NCBI GenBank assembly: GCA_965662265.1
Contig: CBFIGX010000002.1
Location: 62,001 to 126,000 of the forward strand
DNA from: CBFIGX01 sp965662265
Lineage (GTDB): Bacteria; Bacteroidota; Bacteroidia; Flavobacteriales; UBA7430
DNA length: 64,000 nt
Direction of reading: 5' to 3'
The notes beneath the pieces were generated by a model. It had not been told where the DNA came from and did not search any database. It saw only the letters and a program-made list of their open reading frames with translations. Numbering within the stretch: position 1 is the stretch's first letter; every line of letters starts with the position of its first letter. Of this stretch, positions 1 to 8,901 are shown in pieces. The translations under genes were made by a program, and so were the position numbers.

Positions 1-821
1 AGGTTTTCACTGTTTTTTGATACATTATCTAGTACTTCAAGCGTGTGATAAAAGTTGTCTTTATGTTTCTTTCCTTGTCGTACTTCCACTCCTTTCAAGG
101 CAACGAACTCTGGGAAGAATTGATGGAGTAATTTGGTCTCATATAAAAGCTTAAACCCTTTAGATGGACTAGGGGAAAGGATAATTTTATTTAACTCTTC
201 AACAATTCTTTCTTTGGAGATAATTTCTAAGCGTTTTGCATTCCGCTTTATTGACTCTAACGAATTAGAGTCGATTTCGAAGTTGAGTTGGGTAGAAAAA
301 CGTATCGCTCTTAGCATTCTCAAAGGATCATCAGAATATGTTATGTCGGGATTTAAAGGTGTTTTAATAAGTCCATTATCCAAATCTGATAAACCTTCAA
401 ATGGGTCTATAAGTTCTCCAAACCTATGTTTGTTTAAACATATTGCTAGTGCATTTATAGTAAAGTCTCTTCTGTTTTGATCATCTTCTAGTGTTCCATT
501 TTCTATAATAGGTTTTCGAGATTCTGATCGATATGATTCTTTACGAGCGCCAACAAATTCTAGTTCAAAATCGCGATATACTACCATTGCTGTTCCAAAG
601 TTTTTAAATACTTGAACTTTTGTTTTACCATTGAGCTTTTCAGCTACTTTTCTAGCCAACTCAATTCCTGAGCCAACACAAACAATATCAATATCTTTTG
701 GCTTTTTAGATTTTAAAATCATATCTCTAACAAAACCACCTATTACATATGTTTCAAGGTTTTGTTTGTCAGCACACTCTCCAATGGTCTCAAAAACTTT
801 ATTTTGAACGTATTCTTTCAA
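1..821 (-). CDS. cca: CCA-adding enzyme / tRNA nucleotidyltransferase, 3' end outside window
   Basis: The protein would add or repair the 3' CCA end of tRNAs in the cytoplasm. Reading leftward, the frame stays open to the window edge, so the C-terminal half is missing. Visible are the class II nucleotidyltransferase signatures: a GGFVRD motif near residue 25, DIDIV about 18 residues later, the FTINALA segment, and the RMLRAIRF helix typical of the family. No ATG fits. The first usable start is a TTG at 821-819, with an in-frame stop 12 bases upstream of it. This TTG lies one base after the stop of the tsaC-type gene, so the two are probably translated as a coupled pair. The family call is firm; whether it adds CCA or poly(A) cannot be told from this half. 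Confidence 0.9.
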   Translation of the reverse strand, partial: MKEYVQNKVFETIGECADKQNLETYVIGGFVRDMILKSKKPKDIDIVCVGSGIELARKVAEKLNGKTKVQVFKNFGTAMVVYRDFELEFVGARKESYRSESRKPIIENGTLEDDQNRRDFTINALAICLNKHRFGELIDPFEGLSDLDNGLIKTPLNPDITYSDDPLRMLRAIRFSTQLNFEIDSNSLESIKRNAKRLEIISKERIVEELNKIILSPSPSKGFKLLYETKLLHQFFPEFVALKGVEVRQGKKHKDNFYHTLEVLDNVSKNSEN

Positions 822-822
822 T

Positions 823-1386
823 TTACTTTCTTAATATTTTAATTAACCCTGTATTGTCGAGCTTTATGATGGTAGAGCTTTGTTTCACCTCAGTTTCATT
901 TTGCCTCCAATTTACAATATAATCTACCTTATTTTTTATTTCATCACTAATCTCAGAAAAATGTGATGGCTGTTTTTGTCCAGACACATTAGCCGAAGTA
1001 GATATAATAGGTTTATTAAGTTGATGAATTAGCTTCTTACAGAACACATCATTAACAATTCTAATTCCCATACTATTGTCGCTGTGTATGGCATTTGAGG
1101 CAATTCCAACCGGATTGTCATACACAATAGTTATTGGTTTATTTGTGAATTCAATCAAATCCCAGGCTACATCAGGTACTAAATCTATAGTTCGCTCTAG
1201 GCGAATTTCAGTATCTACTAAAGCAATTAAACTTTTTGCTTCATTTCTTTTTTTAATTTCATAAACACGTGCAACTGCTTTTTCATTGCTAGCATCACAG
1301 CCAATCCCCCAAATGGTATCAGTAGGATATAATACGACTCCACCTTTCTTAAGAACACTAACTGCTTTTTGTATGTCTTCAGTCAT
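823..1386 (-). CDS. tsaC: TsaC/YrdC/Sua5-type threonylcarbamoyl-AMP synthase
   Basis: This 187-residue cytoplasmic enzyme would make threonylcarbamoyl-AMP from threonine, bicarbonate and ATP, the first step of t6A modification of ANN-decoding tRNAs. The N-terminal segment GGVVLYPTDTIWGIGCDA is the YrdC substrate-binding motif. IYEIKKR-like (here VYEIKKRNEAKSL) and PIISTSANVSG follow in the expected order. The length matches the short YrdC form, without the extra Sua5 domain. It stands directly upstream of the CCA-adding enzyme gene, so two tRNA-maturation genes are joined in one transcription unit. Family assignment is secure; the short-form enzyme could also be called YciO-like, but the motif order favours TsaC. 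Confidence 0.92.
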   Translation of the reverse strand: MTEDIQKAVSVLKKGGVVLYPTDTIWGIGCDASNEKAVARVYEIKKRNEAKSLIALVDTEIRLERTIDLVPDVAWDLIEFTNKPITIVYDNPVGIASNAIHSDNSMGIRIVNDVFCKKLIHQLNKPIISTSANVSGQKQPSHFSEISDEIKNKVDYIVNWRQNETEVKQSSTIIKLDNTGLIKILRK

Positions 1387-1400
1387 TAATATGGATTATA

Positions 1401-2531
1401 TTAGTTTTTTAAAATACTTGAGTACAACTGGTGAATTTTGTCTGCGACCATATCTTTAGAAAATTGTTGCGCATGTTTTATTCCATCGTCTATCATTTTC
1501 TTGCGAAGATCTGATTTACTTTCAATTGAAGTTATAGCCTGGATAAGATCCTCTTCATTTTGAGGATTTATATAAATACTTGAAGGACCACCAGCTTCTG
1601 AGAAACAACTTCCTTTAGAGGTAACAACAGGTGTTTTTGAATATAAGGCTTCAATAATTGGAATGCCGAAGCCTTCAAAAAGAGAAGGGTATATCATTAT
1701 ATTCGCCATTTGGTATATCGCTGCTAATTCTTCGGTTTCTTTTATCGTTTTAAAATGAACCTGAGAATCTAGTTTATTAGATCTAACAAATTGCTCACAT
1801 TTGTTTTTATATTTTCCACCCTGACCGATAACAACCAAATGGTGTTTTGGCAATTTTTTTAAAGCTCTAAGAATAACCATTAGATTTTTGCGTTCATTTA
1901 CGCTACCCACATATAGTAAGAACTTATCTGGCAAGTTGTATTTCTTTTTTAAACTTAATTTGACATCACTATTATAACTAACTTTAAATAGTTCGTGACA
2001 ACTTTGATAAATGACTTCAATTTTATTTGGGTCAGTTCCAAAAAACTTAATAATATCCTCTTTTGTTTGTGTGCTAATTGCAATAACCTTATCTGCTCGC
2101 TTACAAGCATATTTACTCTTTACTTTGTAGATAAATCGATCTATGAAAGAATATTGATTTGGAAATCTTAGAAAGATTAGGTCATGGATTGTGACAACTA
2201 GTTTCAAATTTTTACGTTTTCGACTAAATGGAAGTTCATTGCTGAGTCCATGATAAATTTGAACCTTATCACTTAGCGCTTCTCTTAAAACAAAAAATTG
2301 CCGCCAGAAGGTGGAGAATAATCCCTTAAAAGGAGGGTTAGGCTCGATTGTTTTAACATGTTTCATAGCTGAAACAAAAGACAAACTCTCCTGTTTTTTT
2401 TTGCTAGGCGTATAAAGAAAGTACTGAGTATCTGTGTATCTCTTAGCCAGGCTTTCTAGTACATTCCTACTGTAGTTCCCTAAACCAGAATAATTAAGAA
2501 ACATACGCTTTGCATCATAACCTATCTTCAT
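1401..2531 (-). CDS. Family 4 glycosyltransferase
   Basis: This 376-residue protein has the GT-B architecture of GT4 glycosyltransferases. The N-terminal half carries the acceptor-side fold, starting MKIGYDAKRMF. The C-terminal half has the nucleotide-sugar segment LLYVGSVNERKNL near residue 207 and the E-x7-E type motif in PSLFEGFGIPIIEAL near residue 285. It probably works at the cytoplasmic face of the inner membrane, adding a sugar to a cell-surface polysaccharide or lipopolysaccharide precursor. A GT2 gene lies just upstream on the same strand, which fits a small envelope-glycan unit. Donor and acceptor cannot be read from sequence. Confidence 0.88.
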   Translation of the reverse strand: MKIGYDAKRMFLNYSGLGNYSRNVLESLAKRYTDTQYFLYTPSKKKQESLSFVSAMKHVKTIEPNPPFKGLFSTFWRQFFVLREALSDKVQIYHGLSNELPFSRKRKNLKLVVTIHDLIFLRFPNQYSFIDRFIYKVKSKYACKRADKVIAISTQTKEDIIKFFGTDPNKIEVIYQSCHELFKVSYNSDVKLSLKKKYNLPDKFLLYVGSVNERKNLMVILRALKKLPKHHLVVIGQGGKYKNKCEQFVRSNKLDSQVHFKTIKETEELAAIYQMANIMIYPSLFEGFGIPIIEALYSKTPVVTSKGSCFSEAGGPSSIYINPQNEEDLIQAITSIESKSDLRKKMIDDGIKHAQQFSKDMVADKIHQLYSSILKN

Positions 2532-2573
2532 TTAGCAAGACTTTGAGGTTTATTATTATTTGAGTAAATCATT

Positions 2574-3329
2574 TTACTTTAAACCTTTGTTGATGAGCCA
2601 TAAGTTAAGGTATTTAAGAAATACATTGAATGCGTAAAATACAGAAATAAATAACCCTTGCGCACCATCTAAAAATCCTTTTTGAAGAATATAGTGTTTA
2701 AAAAATCTAAAAATAGGTTTAAGAATAATTAGAATGATGTGTGCTTTTTTTCCTTTATGAGATAATTCTTGTGCTTGTAGTTGAACGTAGTTTAGGTTTT
2801 TTCTAACGAAATTACTCAAACCTCTATATGTATAGTGATCTAATACATTTTGTAGAGTGCCAACTTTAGCATCCGTATGAATTTCTTCATGAGCAAGTTT
2901 ACCATTGTACCTACATTCAGATTTTTTAAATAAACGTATCACCTTATCGTTTTGCCATCCACTATATTTAATACGTTTTCCCATAAACACATTAGAGCGA
3001 GGAACCCAATAAGCTCCTTGAGTCTCTGATTTTGAGATCTCTCGAATAATTTCTTCTTTTAGGTTTAAGGAAATTCGTTCATCTGCATCTAATAAAAACA
3101 CCCAGTTGTAACTTGCTAAGTTAATAGCATAATTTTTTTGACTTGAAAAATCATCAAATTCACGCTGAACAATTCTTGCTCCTTTTGCTTTAGCCAAGGA
3201 TACGGTTTTATCTGTACTGAAGGAATCTATAACTAAAACTTCATCTGCAAAAGAAAGTGAGTCAATTGCAGCTTCTATATGATCCTCTTCATTATATGTA
3301 GGAATTATACCTGTTAAATTTGGTACCAT
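2574..3329 (-). CDS. Family 2 glycosyltransferase, WaaE/KdtX-like
   Basis: A 251-residue GT-A fold enzyme. The start LTGIIPTYNEEDHIEAAI is the classical GT2 nucleotide-binding region, and LLDADERI near residue 80 holds the metal-binding DxD-type acidic cluster. The segment PRSNVFMGKRIKYSGW and the HEEIH motif resemble lipopolysaccharide-core glucosyltransferases of the WaaE group, and the C-terminal helices look membrane-associated. With the GT4 gene downstream it likely builds a surface glycan. The precise sugar is unknown. About 100 bases separate it from dapD upstream. Confidence 0.88.
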   Translation of the reverse strand: MVPNLTGIIPTYNEEDHIEAAIDSLSFADEVLVIDSFSTDKTVSLAKAKGARIVQREFDDFSSQKNYAINLASYNWVFLLDADERISLNLKEEIIREISKSETQGAYWVPRSNVFMGKRIKYSGWQNDKVIRLFKKSECRYNGKLAHEEIHTDAKVGTLQNVLDHYTYRGLSNFVRKNLNYVQLQAQELSHKGKKAHIILIILKPIFRFFKHYILQKGFLDGAQGLFISVFYAFNVFLKYLNLWLINKGLK

Positions 3330-3427
3330 AACATCAATGAGAATGGTATTTTACAACCGACCTTAGTTTAATTAAGTGCATGAAATTCGCTAGCATTTGT
3401 AATAGAGTAAAATGATTTTAATAAATG

Positions 3428-4243
3428 TTACACAGCCACACTATGGTCTCTTAAGGCATCGTTTAATGAAGTTTTCTTATCTGTACTCTCTTTGCGTTCT
3501 CCTATAATTAGTGCACATGGAACTTGATAGTTTCCAGAAGGAAATTTTTTAGTGTACGATCCAGGAATAACTACCGACCTTGATGGCACATACCCTTTGT
3601 ACTCTATTGGCTTAGATCCAGATACATCAATTATCTTAGTGGACGCTGTTAATACTACATTTGCACCCAATACGGCTTCCTTTTCAATACGCATACCTTC
3701 TACAATAACACATCTAGAGCCAATAAAGGCATCGTCCTCTATGATAACCGGTGAGGCTTGCAATGGTTCTAAAACTCCACCAATACCAACGCCACCACTA
3801 AGATGAACTCTGGCACCAATTTGGGCGCAAGATCCCACAGTAGCCCATGTGTCCACCATCGTATCCTTGCCAACATATGCTCCTATATTTACATAAGATG
3901 GCATCATAATGACTCCTGAAGCTAAATAGGCGCCATATCGTGCTATAGCATGTGGAACTACTCGAACACCAAGACTTTTGTAGTCACTTTTTAAGGCCAT
4001 TTTATCGTGAAACTCAAAAGGACCTAATTCTATGGTTTTCATTTCTTGAATAGGAAAGTACATAACAACAGCTTTTTTCACCCATTCATTTACTACCCAT
4101 CCATCGGTAGAGGGCTCTGCGGTTCTTAGATCCCCTTTATCAATATGTTCAATAACCGTTCTTACAGCATTTTGGTATTTGCTGCTTGAAAGAAGGGCTC
4201 TATCAGACCAGGCTTCTTGAATCATATGTTTTAAATCATCCAT
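3428..4243 (-). CDS. dapD: 2,3,4,5-tetrahydropyridine-2,6-dicarboxylate N-succinyltransferase
   Basis: The enzyme succinylates tetrahydrodipicolinate in the lysine and diaminopimelate pathway, supplying the peptidoglycan cross-linker. At 271 residues it has the normal DapD length. The N-terminal helical part is followed by a left-handed beta-helix made of hexapeptide repeats (residues about 110-210), including the stretch with GAYVGKDTMVDTW and GSCAQIGARVHLSGGVGIGG. The C-terminal VPSRSVVIPGS and the lid-like end are also typical. It is a stand-alone gene transcribed leftward, and the rightward RluA-type gene begins about 180 bases away. Confidence 0.95.
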   Translation of the reverse strand: MDDLKHMIQEAWSDRALLSSSKYQNAVRTVIEHIDKGDLRTAEPSTDGWVVNEWVKKAVVMYFPIQEMKTIELGPFEFHDKMALKSDYKSLGVRVVPHAIARYGAYLASGVIMMPSYVNIGAYVGKDTMVDTWATVGSCAQIGARVHLSGGVGIGGVLEPLQASPVIIEDDAFIGSRCVIVEGMRIEKEAVLGANVVLTASTKIIDVSGSKPIEYKGYVPSRSVVIPGSYTKKFPSGNYQVPCALIIGERKESTDKKTSLNDALRDHSVAV

Positions 4244-4420
4244 AGACGTGTTTATAGTTTAACAATTTCAGTAATACTTGTGCCATTATTTTCTAAACCC
4301 TATTTATCATCATAAAAAAGCAAACCTCATAATTGATATCTAATGTTTCGTATACAAAAATACTTATGTTATGTGTAATCCTAAAGAATATCATAAAATT
4401 AATACATGTATTTTTGCATT

Positions 4421-5311
4421 ATGTCATTTATAGAAATACCAGTTGTGTGTCTAAACAAGCCAATGCGATTAATACAATTTGTGTTGGGTCAGTCACAGAT
4501 ATTGTATCCAACTAAAAATTCTTTAAGGAAAGCTTTAAAAAAAGGATTGGTAAAGTTAAATAGTGTCGAAGCTAATGGAAGTGAATGGTTACGAGTAGGA
4601 GATACAATTAAAATTCACAGACAAGAGAATACTGTCAAAAAGATATTTCCACTAAAATTATCTGTGTTATATGAAGATGATTATTTAGCAATAATAAACA
4701 AGCCTGCAGGAATTGCTGTAAGTGGAAACTTTTACAAAACAATACAAAATGCACTGCCTTGTAATTTGAGAATTTCCAATATAGATGACTACTTGCCATC
4801 ACCCATGCCAGTTCATAGGTTAGATAAACTTACCAGTGGACTTTTGCTTATAGCTAAAACAAAAAGAGTACAAGTAGCCTTGGGGCAGATGTTTGAAAAA
4901 AGAATGATTCGTAAAACTTACCATGCTTTGGTAAAAGGGCGTATAGTAAACAATGGAACATTTAATTGTCCGATAAATAAGTTAATGGCTCTGACAACAT
5001 ATAAGGGTGTCTTACTAAAAAAATCATTGTCATATAATTCGATTTCTCTGGTTAAATTATCTCCTATCACTGGGCGCACTCACCAGATTAGAATTCATTT
5101 ATCTAAAAATAACACCCCTATTATTGGAGATTCTATTTATGACACTACAAAAATATTAAAAGGTAAAGGTTTGTTTTTGTGTGCCACAGAAATAAAATTT
5201 AAACATCCAGCACTAAATAAAATTATACATCAACAAATAGATCTACCACACAAATTTAAAGCTCTAATGAGTAGAGAAGAAAAAAGGTACAGGATCTTTA
5301 ATAAAACATAA
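4421..5311 (+). CDS. RluA-family pseudouridine synthase
   Basis: It would isomerise specific uridines to pseudouridine in rRNA or tRNA. The catalytic motif HRLDKLTSGLLL lies about 140 residues in, with the essential aspartate, and the C-terminal GRTHQIRIHLS motif is also present. The first 75 residues look like a weak S4-type RNA-binding domain. A more upstream ATG at 4406 is in frame. The ATG at 4421 is preferred because a TAnnTTTG-like box (4409-4416) overlaps the upstream choice and would put transcription start close to 4421. Which RluA subgroup it belongs to (RluA, C or D) is not clear. Confidence 0.88.
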   Translation: MSFIEIPVVCLNKPMRLIQFVLGQSQILYPTKNSLRKALKKGLVKLNSVEANGSEWLRVGDTIKIHRQENTVKKIFPLKLSVLYEDDYLAIINKPAGIAVSGNFYKTIQNALPCNLRISNIDDYLPSPMPVHRLDKLTSGLLLIAKTKRVQVALGQMFEKRMIRKTYHALVKGRIVNNGTFNCPINKLMALTTYKGVLLKKSLSYNSISLVKLSPITGRTHQIRIHLSKNNTPIIGDSIYDTTKILKGKGLFLCATEIKFKHPALNKIIHQQIDLPHKFKALMSREEKRYRIFNKT

Positions 5312-5355
5312 TTAGCTTTTCATTTTAAGTAGTACATATTTCTAGAATACTATCT

Positions 5356-5363
5356 TATCTTTG
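5356..5363 (+). promoter_or_regulatory. Bacteroidota -7 box before ruvX
   Basis: TATCTTTG matches TAnnTTTG exactly and lies 15 bases before the ATG at 5379. It covers the upstream in-frame ATG at 5361 and so argues against that start. No clear TTG -33 element is seen at the usual spacing. Confidence 0.5.
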
Positions 5364-5378
5364 TGTAAAATTGAAGAA

Positions 5379-5801
5379 ATGGCTAGATTATTAGCAATAG
5401 ATTACGGCCTAAAACGAGTTGGCATAGCAGTGACTGATGAATTACAACTTATAGCATCTGGTCTATGCACTATTGATACGTCTGGTTGTATGGATTTTAT
5501 TTCGAGTTATATTTTAAAAGAACCAGTGGAATCTATCATTGTTGGAATGCCGAAAGATCTATCTAATAAATCAACAGATGCCACACCTCATGTAAAAGGT
5601 TTTGTAAAGCGACTAAAGAAACATTTTTGTCAGCTTAACATCATTACTGTAGATGAGCGTTTTACGTCCAAAATTGCTTTCCAATCTATGATAGATATGG
5701 GCTTAAATAAACAGACAAGAAAAAAAAAAGCTTTAGTAGATGAAATAAGTGCTACTCTTATTTTGCAATCTTATATGGCGCAACATGATTTCAAAAAATA
5801 A
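5379..5801 (+). CDS. ruvX: YqgF/RuvX, pre-16S rRNA nuclease / putative Holliday junction resolvase
   Basis: This 140-residue RNase H-fold protein opens with LLAIDYGLKRVGIAV, the first catalytic-aspartate strand of the YqgF family. VGMPKDL and TVDERFTS follow, and DEISATLILQSYM near the C-terminus carries the last acidic residue. The E. coli homologue trims 16S rRNA precursors; a role in Holliday junction resolution is older and less certain. The start at 5379 gives the family's usual N-terminus. The stop lies one base before the peptide deformylase start, so the two are probably cotranscribed. Confidence 0.9.
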   Translation: MARLLAIDYGLKRVGIAVTDELQLIASGLCTIDTSGCMDFISSYILKEPVESIIVGMPKDLSNKSTDATPHVKGFVKRLKKHFCQLNIITVDERFTSKIAFQSMIDMGLNKQTRKKKALVDEISATLILQSYMAQHDFKK

Positions 5802-5802
5802 T

Positions 5803-6375
5803 ATGATTTTACCTATAATTGCTTATGGTGACCCTATATTAAAAACAGTAGGCACAGAAATAAACTCAGATTACCCAAACCTAATCGAGCTCATAGAGAA
5901 TATGTACGAAACAATGTACGCTTCTCAAGGAGTTGGACTAGCTGCACCACAAATAGGATTGTCAATCCGGATATTTGTAATTGATTGCAGTCCATTTGCT
6001 GACGAAGAACCCAATTTAAAGTTATTGAAAAAAACCTTTATTAATCCAGAAATTATTGATGAGCAAGGTGATCCTTGGTACTTTAAAGAAGGTTGTTTAA
6101 GTATACCTGAGGTTAGGGAAGAGGTGTCTAGAAAGTCACAAATCACTATTCGATATTACGATACTAGTTTTGTAGAGCATACAGAAACTTATGAGGGCCT
6201 TGCAGCTCGAGTTATTCAACACGAATATGATCATATTAACGGGGTTCTCTTTACAGATTACTTGTCCGCTCTAAAAAAGCGTATGATTAAACGTAGGTTA
6301 AGTGAAATTATGGATGGTAAAATCAACCCAGGTTATAGAATGAAGTTTTACAAAACAAAGAAATCACGGAGATGA
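5803..6375 (+). CDS. def: Peptide deformylase
   Basis: It removes the N-formyl group from nascent proteins, using a bound metal. All three signature motifs are present: GVGLAAPQIG near residue 44, EGCLSIP near residue 98 with the metal-ligand cysteine, and QHEYDH near residue 142 with two histidines and the catalytic glutamate. The ATG at 5803 gives a 190-residue protein starting MILPIIAYGDPIL, as in relatives. Longer in-frame starts inside ruvX (5749, 5785) add residues without homology. The stop overlaps the ATG of the next lipoprotein gene (TGATG-type overlap). Confidence 0.95.
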   Translation: MILPIIAYGDPILKTVGTEINSDYPNLIELIENMYETMYASQGVGLAAPQIGLSIRIFVIDCSPFADEEPNLKLLKKTFINPEIIDEQGDPWYFKEGCLSIPEVREEVSRKSQITIRYYDTSFVEHTETYEGLAARVIQHEYDHINGVLFTDYLSALKKRMIKRRLSEIMDGKINPGYRMKFYKTKKSRR

Positions 6376-6869
6376 ATAACTTAAAAATTATAATTTCTTT
6401 ATCATTATTATTTAGTGCTTGTCTTAATCCTCAAAAGAAAGCTTTGAATGATGTTATGGATCTTGAATTAAAGCTAAAATCTATAGAAGATGCTCAAATG
6501 AATCCTGAATTAGCTCAAGATGTTGTAGAGGCCTATGTCAATTTTGTAAATGCATTTCCAGAAGCACCAGAGAATGATAAACTCTTATTTAAGTGTGGTG
6601 AGGTCTTGGAGGGGCTTCAATTGTATTCCAAAGCCATAGCGCAATTTAACTTGGTGTATAAAAAACACCCCAGCTCACAGCTAGCTCCTATTGCTATGTT
6701 CAGACAAGCTTACTGCTTAGAGTTATTAGGCCAAAAAAAAAGCGCCAAAAATACATATGAAATTTTTATTGAAAGATATCCAGAACATCAATATGTCGAT
6801 CAAGCACTGGGCATGATTAGGCTGTTGAATTACACGGATGATTCACTCATAAAAGTACTAGAAAATTAA
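6372..6869 (+). CDS. TPR-repeat lipoprotein
   Basis: A 165-residue protein with a lipoprotein signal ending SLLFSAC, the acylated cysteine being residue 17. The mature part contains tetratricopeptide-like helical pairs at about residues 70-150, for example the segments with AIAQFNLVYKKHPSS and SAKNTYEIFIERYPEH. These resemble the TPRs of YbgF/CpoB and BamD. It probably sits in the periplasm as a scaffold protein anchored to a membrane. It overlaps the deformylase stop by four bases and is followed after three bases by the subtilase gene, so all are likely one operon. No specific function can be assigned. Confidence 0.75.
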   Translation: MNNLKIIISLSLLFSACLNPQKKALNDVMDLELKLKSIEDAQMNPELAQDVVEAYVNFVNAFPEAPENDKLLFKCGEVLEGLQLYSKAIAQFNLVYKKHPSSQLAPIAMFRQAYCLELLGQKKSAKNTYEIFIERYPEHQYVDQALGMIRLLNYTDDSLIKVLEN

Positions 6870-6872
6870 GCT

Positions 6873-8315
6873 ATGCGTCGTTGGGTGTATTTCATAAGTT
6901 TATTTTCATTTTTCTCTCTTCATGCACAAAACTATTTATTACGCTTAAATAACCATGTGGCATGGAAAAATACAGAAATTGAATCAAGACCTCTAGTCGC
7001 TTCACCTCATCCATTTTTTGATAATTTTCGGTATATAGAAAAGACTAATATAAAGACATTAGATTCTTTGGTTTCTATAGGTGCTATTCGATACTGGGAG
7101 CCTCCAAGAAAGCAATCATTTCACTACATCCCTTCAGATACAAAAATTGATCAGCAATGGTATTTAGATGATCTAGGAGTATATGAAGCATGGGATATAG
7201 CCCGCGGAGATACAAGTTTCGTAATTGCTATTTTAGATTCGGGGGTTGATTATACACACGAAGATTTATATTCCCAGCTTGCTTATAATACAAACGACCC
7301 TATTAATGGGATTGATGATGATAATGATGGCTACACAGATAATTACTATGGTTGGGATTTTGGCTCTAACGATTACGACCCTATGCTTGATCAAGGCTCT
7401 GTTCAATCTCATGGATTAGCTGTTGCTGGAATTAGTTCGGCAGCCACAGACAATGATCTAGGAATAGCCTCTATTGGCTTTAAAAGCAAGTTTTTACCAA
7501 TTAAAATTACAAATGAGTCTGGTATTATAGTTAACTCTAACGATGCATTTGTCTATGCAGCGCTCTCAGGTTCAAAAGTCATTAATTGTTCATTTGGTTC
7601 ATCAGTTTATAGTGCTGCGGAAGAAGAAATTATCAATTATATTACAGACTCTTTAGATGTTCTAGTAGTTGCTTCGGCAGGAAATGATGGCGAAGACAAA
7701 GCCGTTTACCCTGCCGCTTTAGATAAAGTTTTAGGTGTTTGTGCACTCAATGAAACTTATGAAAAAATGACAACTTCAAATTATGGAGCATATTATGATA
7801 TTTCGGCTCCTGGAAGCTCTATGTATAGTGCATCCAGAAATAACCAATACGCAACAAAGGGAGGAACTTCATTGGCTTGTGCCTTGGTTTCTAGTGCGGC
7901 TATTTTATTGCGTTCGCATTTTCCCTATGAGTCTGCCTTGCAAATAAAAAGTCGTATTCAAGCTAGTTCTATTCCTATAAATAATAATGAGCCTAATATC
8001 TGGGGGCTTGGTTATGGTCGTTTACATTTGTTAAATGCTTTTAACTATACAAAGCCTAATAGTATGACCCTTCATTTATTTCCTAACCCCTCATCGGAAA
8101 TAGTGAATTTAGCTTTTGAGGACGCGTCACCAGGATCTTATGAAATATCAATATATGATGTCTCAGGAAAGTTGTATTATCGCAATTCAATTATAATAGG
8201 TAAAGATATAATACGCACTTCAATTAATGTATCACACTTATCTAGAGCGCATTATATAATTGAACTTAAAGGAGCTGGAATACTTTATAGTTCTGGTTTA
8301 GTTATTGTAGAATAG
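6873..8315 (+). CDS. Secreted subtilisin-like serine protease with T9SS sorting domain
   Basis: A 480-residue S8-family protease. The signal peptide ends near residue 19 (FFSLHAQ). The catalytic triad is seen as Asp122 in AILDSGVD, His180 in SHGLAVAGI and Ser333 in GGTSLACAL. An acidic, possibly calcium-binding insert (GIDDDNDGYTDNYYG) lies between Asp and His. Residues about 400-480 start FPNPSSEIVNL and have the form of a type A T9SS C-terminal domain, so the enzyme is expected at the cell surface or outside. Substrate unknown; scavenging of environmental protein is a plausible role. It follows the TPR lipoprotein gene with a three-base gap. Confidence 0.92.
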   Translation: MRRWVYFISLFSFFSLHAQNYLLRLNNHVAWKNTEIESRPLVASPHPFFDNFRYIEKTNIKTLDSLVSIGAIRYWEPPRKQSFHYIPSDTKIDQQWYLDDLGVYEAWDIARGDTSFVIAILDSGVDYTHEDLYSQLAYNTNDPINGIDDDNDGYTDNYYGWDFGSNDYDPMLDQGSVQSHGLAVAGISSAATDNDLGIASIGFKSKFLPIKITNESGIIVNSNDAFVYAALSGSKVINCSFGSSVYSAAEEEIINYITDSLDVLVVASAGNDGEDKAVYPAALDKVLGVCALNETYEKMTTSNYGAYYDISAPGSSMYSASRNNQYATKGGTSLACALVSSAAILLRSHFPYESALQIKSRIQASSIPINNNEPNIWGLGYGRLHLLNAFNYTKPNSMTLHLFPNPSSEIVNLAFEDASPGSYEISIYDVSGKLYYRNSIIIGKDIIRTSINVSHLSRAHYIIELKGAGILYSSGLVIVE

Positions 8316-8344
8316 ATGAACATTAAAAATAAAAATTACAGATT

Positions 8345-8836
8345 ATGAAACTAGATGGTATTATTGCTGTAGCCGGGAAGCCAGGATTATTTAAAGTTAT
8401 CGGTCAAACCAAAAATGGAGTTATTTTAGAGTCTTTAGATTCTGGAAAAAGAATGGCATTAAACTCTACATCTAAAATGAGTGCTCTTCAAGATATTGCC
8501 ATTTATACACATACCAATGAAGTACCTCTTGTAGAAGTTTTTGAAAAAATACAAGTTAAAGAAAGTGGAAGTGAGGCTATCAGTCACAAATCGTCTACTC
8601 AAGAGCTACTTAATTATTTTACAGAGATACTAGAAGATTTTGATAATGAAAGAGTTTACCCTTCTGATATTAAAAAAGTGATTTCATGGTATAACTTGCT
8701 TCAAAAGTATGGGATAGCTCAAGAAACTCGTAGTGAGGAAGAGATTGAGACCGAAGATCCATCAGATAAAAAACCGAAAGAAAAGTCTTCTAAAAAGACC
8801 AAGGCTACCAAGGCTACCAAAGCTAAGAAAAGTTAA
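8345..8836 (+). CDS. DUF5606-family protein
   Basis: A 163-residue cytoplasmic protein beginning MKLDGIIAVAGKPGLFKV, which matches the DUF5606 family known from Bacteroidota. The first 55 residues look like a small beta-barrel. A helical part follows, and the C-terminal 35 residues are a low-complexity tail rich in lysine, threonine and serine, with a TKATKATKAK repeat that may bind nucleic acid. No function is established for the family. Its neighbours are an exported protease and an M3 peptidase, which give no clear hint. Confidence 0.8.
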   Translation: MKLDGIIAVAGKPGLFKVIGQTKNGVILESLDSGKRMALNSTSKMSALQDIAIYTHTNEVPLVEVFEKIQVKESGSEAISHKSSTQELLNYFTEILEDFDNERVYPSDIKKVISWYNLLQKYGIAQETRSEEEIETEDPSDKKPKEKSSKKTKATKATKAKKS

Positions 8837-8901
8837 ATTCATAACTTTTAAAACACTTAATTTTAAAAGGCTCCCAAGGGGGTATTTAAAATACTTAAAA
8901 A

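Noticed and set aside
133..480. A 115-codon rightward frame at the left end
   Set aside because: The opposite strand there encodes conserved CCA-adding enzyme motifs.
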